From: Petrolisthes cinctipes
Lineage: Eukaryota > Arthropoda > Malacostraca > Decapoda > Porcellanidae
Reading direction: 5' to 3'
DNA: 64,000 bases
Assembly: GCA_033782935.1 (NCBI GenBank)
Contig: JAWQEG010000508.1
Coordinates: 305,501-369,500 of the forward strand
Shown here: positions 61,820 to 64,000 of the stretch, in pieces
Numbering within the stretch: the stretch's first letter is position 1
Layout: every line of letters begins with the position of its first letter
Program-made: the position numbers and the translations under genes
Notes under the pieces: model-generated
The model's input: only the letters and a program-made list of their open reading frames with translations
What the model was told of the DNA's origin: nothing
The model's database searches: none

Positions 61820-64000
61820 GGCATGTACAGATCGCTTCTGGGACCCCAAAATATCGAATTTTCGGGTGTTTAGGGCCATAATTTGAGATATAAACGGGTA
61901 CAGAAGATGCATGCACATATCGACTTTTGGGCACCTAAAAGATCGATTTTCAGTATGTTTTTGGCCTGTATTTTGAAAATACTCTAACACGGAGTAGGCA
62001 TGTACAAATACCTTCTGGGACCTCTAAATATCGAATTTTCGGGTGTTATGGGACTGAATTTGAGATATCGATTTTTTTGGCACCTATGATATTGATTTTT
62101 AGCATGTTTTTAGCCTATATTTTGAAAATATTATAGCACTGTGTAGGCATGTACAGATTGCTTCTGGGACCCCAAAATATTGAATTTTCGGGTGTTTTGA
62201 GCCTGAATTTGAGATATAAACGGGTACAGAAGATACATGCACATATTGACTTTGGGCATCTAAAATATCGATTTTCAGCATGTTTTGGGCCTGTATTTTG
62301 AAAATACTCTAACACTGAGTAGGCATGTACAGATTGCTTCTGGGACCCCAAAATATTGAATTTTCGGGTGTTTTGAGCCTGAATTTGAGATATAAACGGG
62401 TACAGAAGATAAATGCACATATTGACTTTGGGCATCTAAAATATCGATTTTCAGCATGTTTTGGGCCTGTATTTTGAAAATACTCTAACACTGAGTAGGC
62501 ATGTACAGATTGCTTCTGGGACCCCAAAATATTGAATTTTCGGGTGTTTTGAGCCTGAATTTGAGATATAAACGGGTACAGAAGATGCATGCACATATCG
62601 ACTTTTGGGCACCTAAAAGATCGATTTTCAGTATGTTTTGAGCATGTATTTTGAAAATACTCTAACACGGAGTAGGCATGTACAGATCGCTTCTGGGACC
62701 CCTAAATATCGAATTTTCGGGTGTTTTGGGACTGAATTTGAGATATCGACTTTTTGGCACCTAAAAGATCGATTTTTAGCATGTTTTTAGCCTATATTTT
62801 GAAAATATTCTAGCACTGAGTAGGCATGTACAGATTGCTTCTGGGACCCCAAAATATTGAATTTTCGGGTGTTTTGAGCCTGAATTTGAGATATAAACGG
62901 GTACAGAAGATACATGCACATATTGACTTTGGGCACCAAAAATATCGATTTTCAGCATGTTTTGGGCCTGAATTTTGAAAATACTCTAACACGGAGTAGG
63001 CATGTACAGATCGCTTCTGGGACCACAAAATATCGATTTTTCGGGTGTTTAGGGCCAGAATTTGAGATATAAACGGGTACAGAAGATGCATGCACATATC
63101 GACTTTTGGGCACCTAAGAGAACTATTTTCAGTATGTTTTTGGCCTGTATTTTGAAAATACTCTAACACGGAGTAGGCATGTACAGATACCTTCTGGGAC
63201 CTCTAAATATCGAATTTTCGGGTGTTTTGGGACTGAATTTGAGATATCGATTTTTTGGCACCTAAAATGTCGATTTTTAGCATGTTTTTAGCCTATATTT
63301 TGAAAATATTCTAGCACTGTGTAGGCATGTACAGATTGCTTCTGGGACCCCAAAATATTGAATTTTCGGGTGTTTTGAGCCTGAATTTGAGATATAAACG
63401 GGTACAGAAGATACATGCACATATTGACTTTGGGCATCTAAAATATCGATTTTCAGCATGTTTTGGGGCTGTATTTTGAAAATACTCTAACACTGAGTAG
63501 GCATGTACAGATCGCTTCTGGGACCCCTAAATATCGAATTTTCGGGTGTTTTGGGACTGAATTTGAGATATCGACTTTTTGGCACCTAAAAGATCGATTT
63601 TTAGCATGTTTTTAGCCTATATTTTGAAAATATTCTAGCACTGAGTAGGCATGTACAGATTGCTTCTGGGACCCCAAAATATTGAATTTTCGGGTGTTTT
63701 GAGCCTGAATTTGAGATATAAACGGGTACAGAAGATACATGCACATATTGACTTTGGGCACCAAAAATATCGATTTTCAGCATGTTTTGGGCCTGAATTT
63801 TGAAAATACTCTAACACGGAGTAGGCATGTACAGATCGCTTCTGGAACCCCAAAATATCGAATTTTCGGGTGTTTAGGGCCAGAATTTGAGATATAAACG
63901 GGTACAGAAGATGCATGCACATATCGACTTTTGGGCACCTAAAAGATCGATTTTCAGTATGTTTTTGGCCTGTATTTTGAAAATACTCTAACACGGAGTA

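Larger units (their letters stand above)
1..64000 (+). repeat. Satellite DNA array filling the whole window
   Basis: The entire window consists of diverged copies of one monomer arranged head to tail. Landmarks recur in fixed order in every copy: RCATGTTTT, then TATTTTGAAAATA, GAGTAGGCATGTACAG, GCTTCTGGGACCC, ATCGAATTTTCGGG, GAATTTGAGATAT and TATCGATTTT. No unit in reverse orientation, no transposon insertion and no unique spacer was seen. Every gap of more than 300 bases without a gene is therefore satellite. Both window ends fall inside a monomer. Arrays of this kind are known from eukaryotic centromeres, pericentromeres and subtelomeres. Which of these applies, and the species, cannot be decided here. 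The family is not one I recognise. Confidence 0.97.
55303..64000 (+). repeat. 501-bp L-L-S trimer HOR zone
   Basis: Unit starts at 55303, 55480, 55657, 55805, 55981, 56158, 56306, 56482, 56659 and 56807 show a repeating 176+177+148 bp pattern. The pattern continues to the window end with variants. Trimers start at 55303, 55805, 56306, 56807, 57308, 58123, 58614, 59105, 59606, 60107, 60608 and 62779. Dimers (324 bp) start at 57799, 61099 and 63280. Tetramers start at 61423 (679 bp) and 62102 (677 bp). The three positions have distinct sequences. The first has GATTGC with ATTGAATTTT and TACATGCACATATTGAC. The second starts GCATGTTTTGGGCC. The third starts GTATGTTTT and ends in GGGACTG..ACTTTTTGG. 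Confidence 0.88.

Noticed and set aside
1..64000. CRISPR array
   Set aside because: Repeats are contiguous 147-177-bp units with no short conserved repeat alternating with unique spacers, and there are no cas genes.
1..64000. LTR retrotransposon or other mobile element
   Set aside because: No polymerase or transposase motifs, no terminal repeats with target-site duplications and no non-satellite sequence were seen. The long direct repeats are whole numbers of monomers.
1..64000. Assignment to a named plant or animal satellite family
   Set aside because: Monomer lengths near 148 and 177 bp are common in many lineages and I do not recognise the sequence. Naming a family would be a guess.

Overview
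This window is one uninterrupted block of tandemly repeated satellite DNA. I see no protein-coding gene, RNA gene, transposon or unique-sequence island. Every stretch I read is a copy of one monomer family in the same head-to-tail orientation. A hand count of one consensus monomer gives about 38-39 % GC. The window begins and ends inside a monomer, so the array continues on both sides. A many-kilobase array of nucleosome-sized monomers with nested higher-order repeats (HORs) is typical of eukaryotic centromeric, pericentromeric or subtelomeric heterochromatin. A plant or an animal would both fit. I do not recognise the family and cannot name the species or the chromosomal position from sequence alone.

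Monomers come in two main lengths. The long form (L) is 176-177 bp and the short form (S) is 147-148 bp. S lacks 29 bp that in L lie between two ATAT words, of which S keeps one. I use the recurring RCATGTTTT word as the unit start. Sequence subtypes follow each other in fixed orders, which creates HORs.

Layout: (1) 1-304, edge monomers. (2) 305-5265, a 15-monomer HOR of 2,472 bp (9 L + 6 S) present twice. (3) 5266-9062, irregular L/S monomers with an 827-bp partial duplication. (4) 9063-27945, an 8,110-bp unit present about 2.4 times: a full copy, a copy lacking two monomers (7,757 bp), and a third copy with a 2,684-bp internal deletion. Each full unit contains nested 855/1,179-bp blocks. 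(5) 27946-38454, a mosaic of smaller tandem duplications with offsets of 1,678, 1,148, about 2,800/2,444 and 649 bp. (6) 38380-55302, long blocks shared at offsets of 5,336, 5,454, 5,814, 5,984, 7,929 and 11,946 bp. (7) 55303-64000, a simpler register dominated by an L-L-S trimer of 501 bp.

Nothing here works together as genes. The structure records unequal exchange, slippage and probably gene conversion. Open reading frames of up to about 216 codons on the minus strand come from the repeat itself: L is 177 = 3 x 59 bp and is sparse in stops in all three minus frames. Block limits were read by eye and are good to a few tens of bases.
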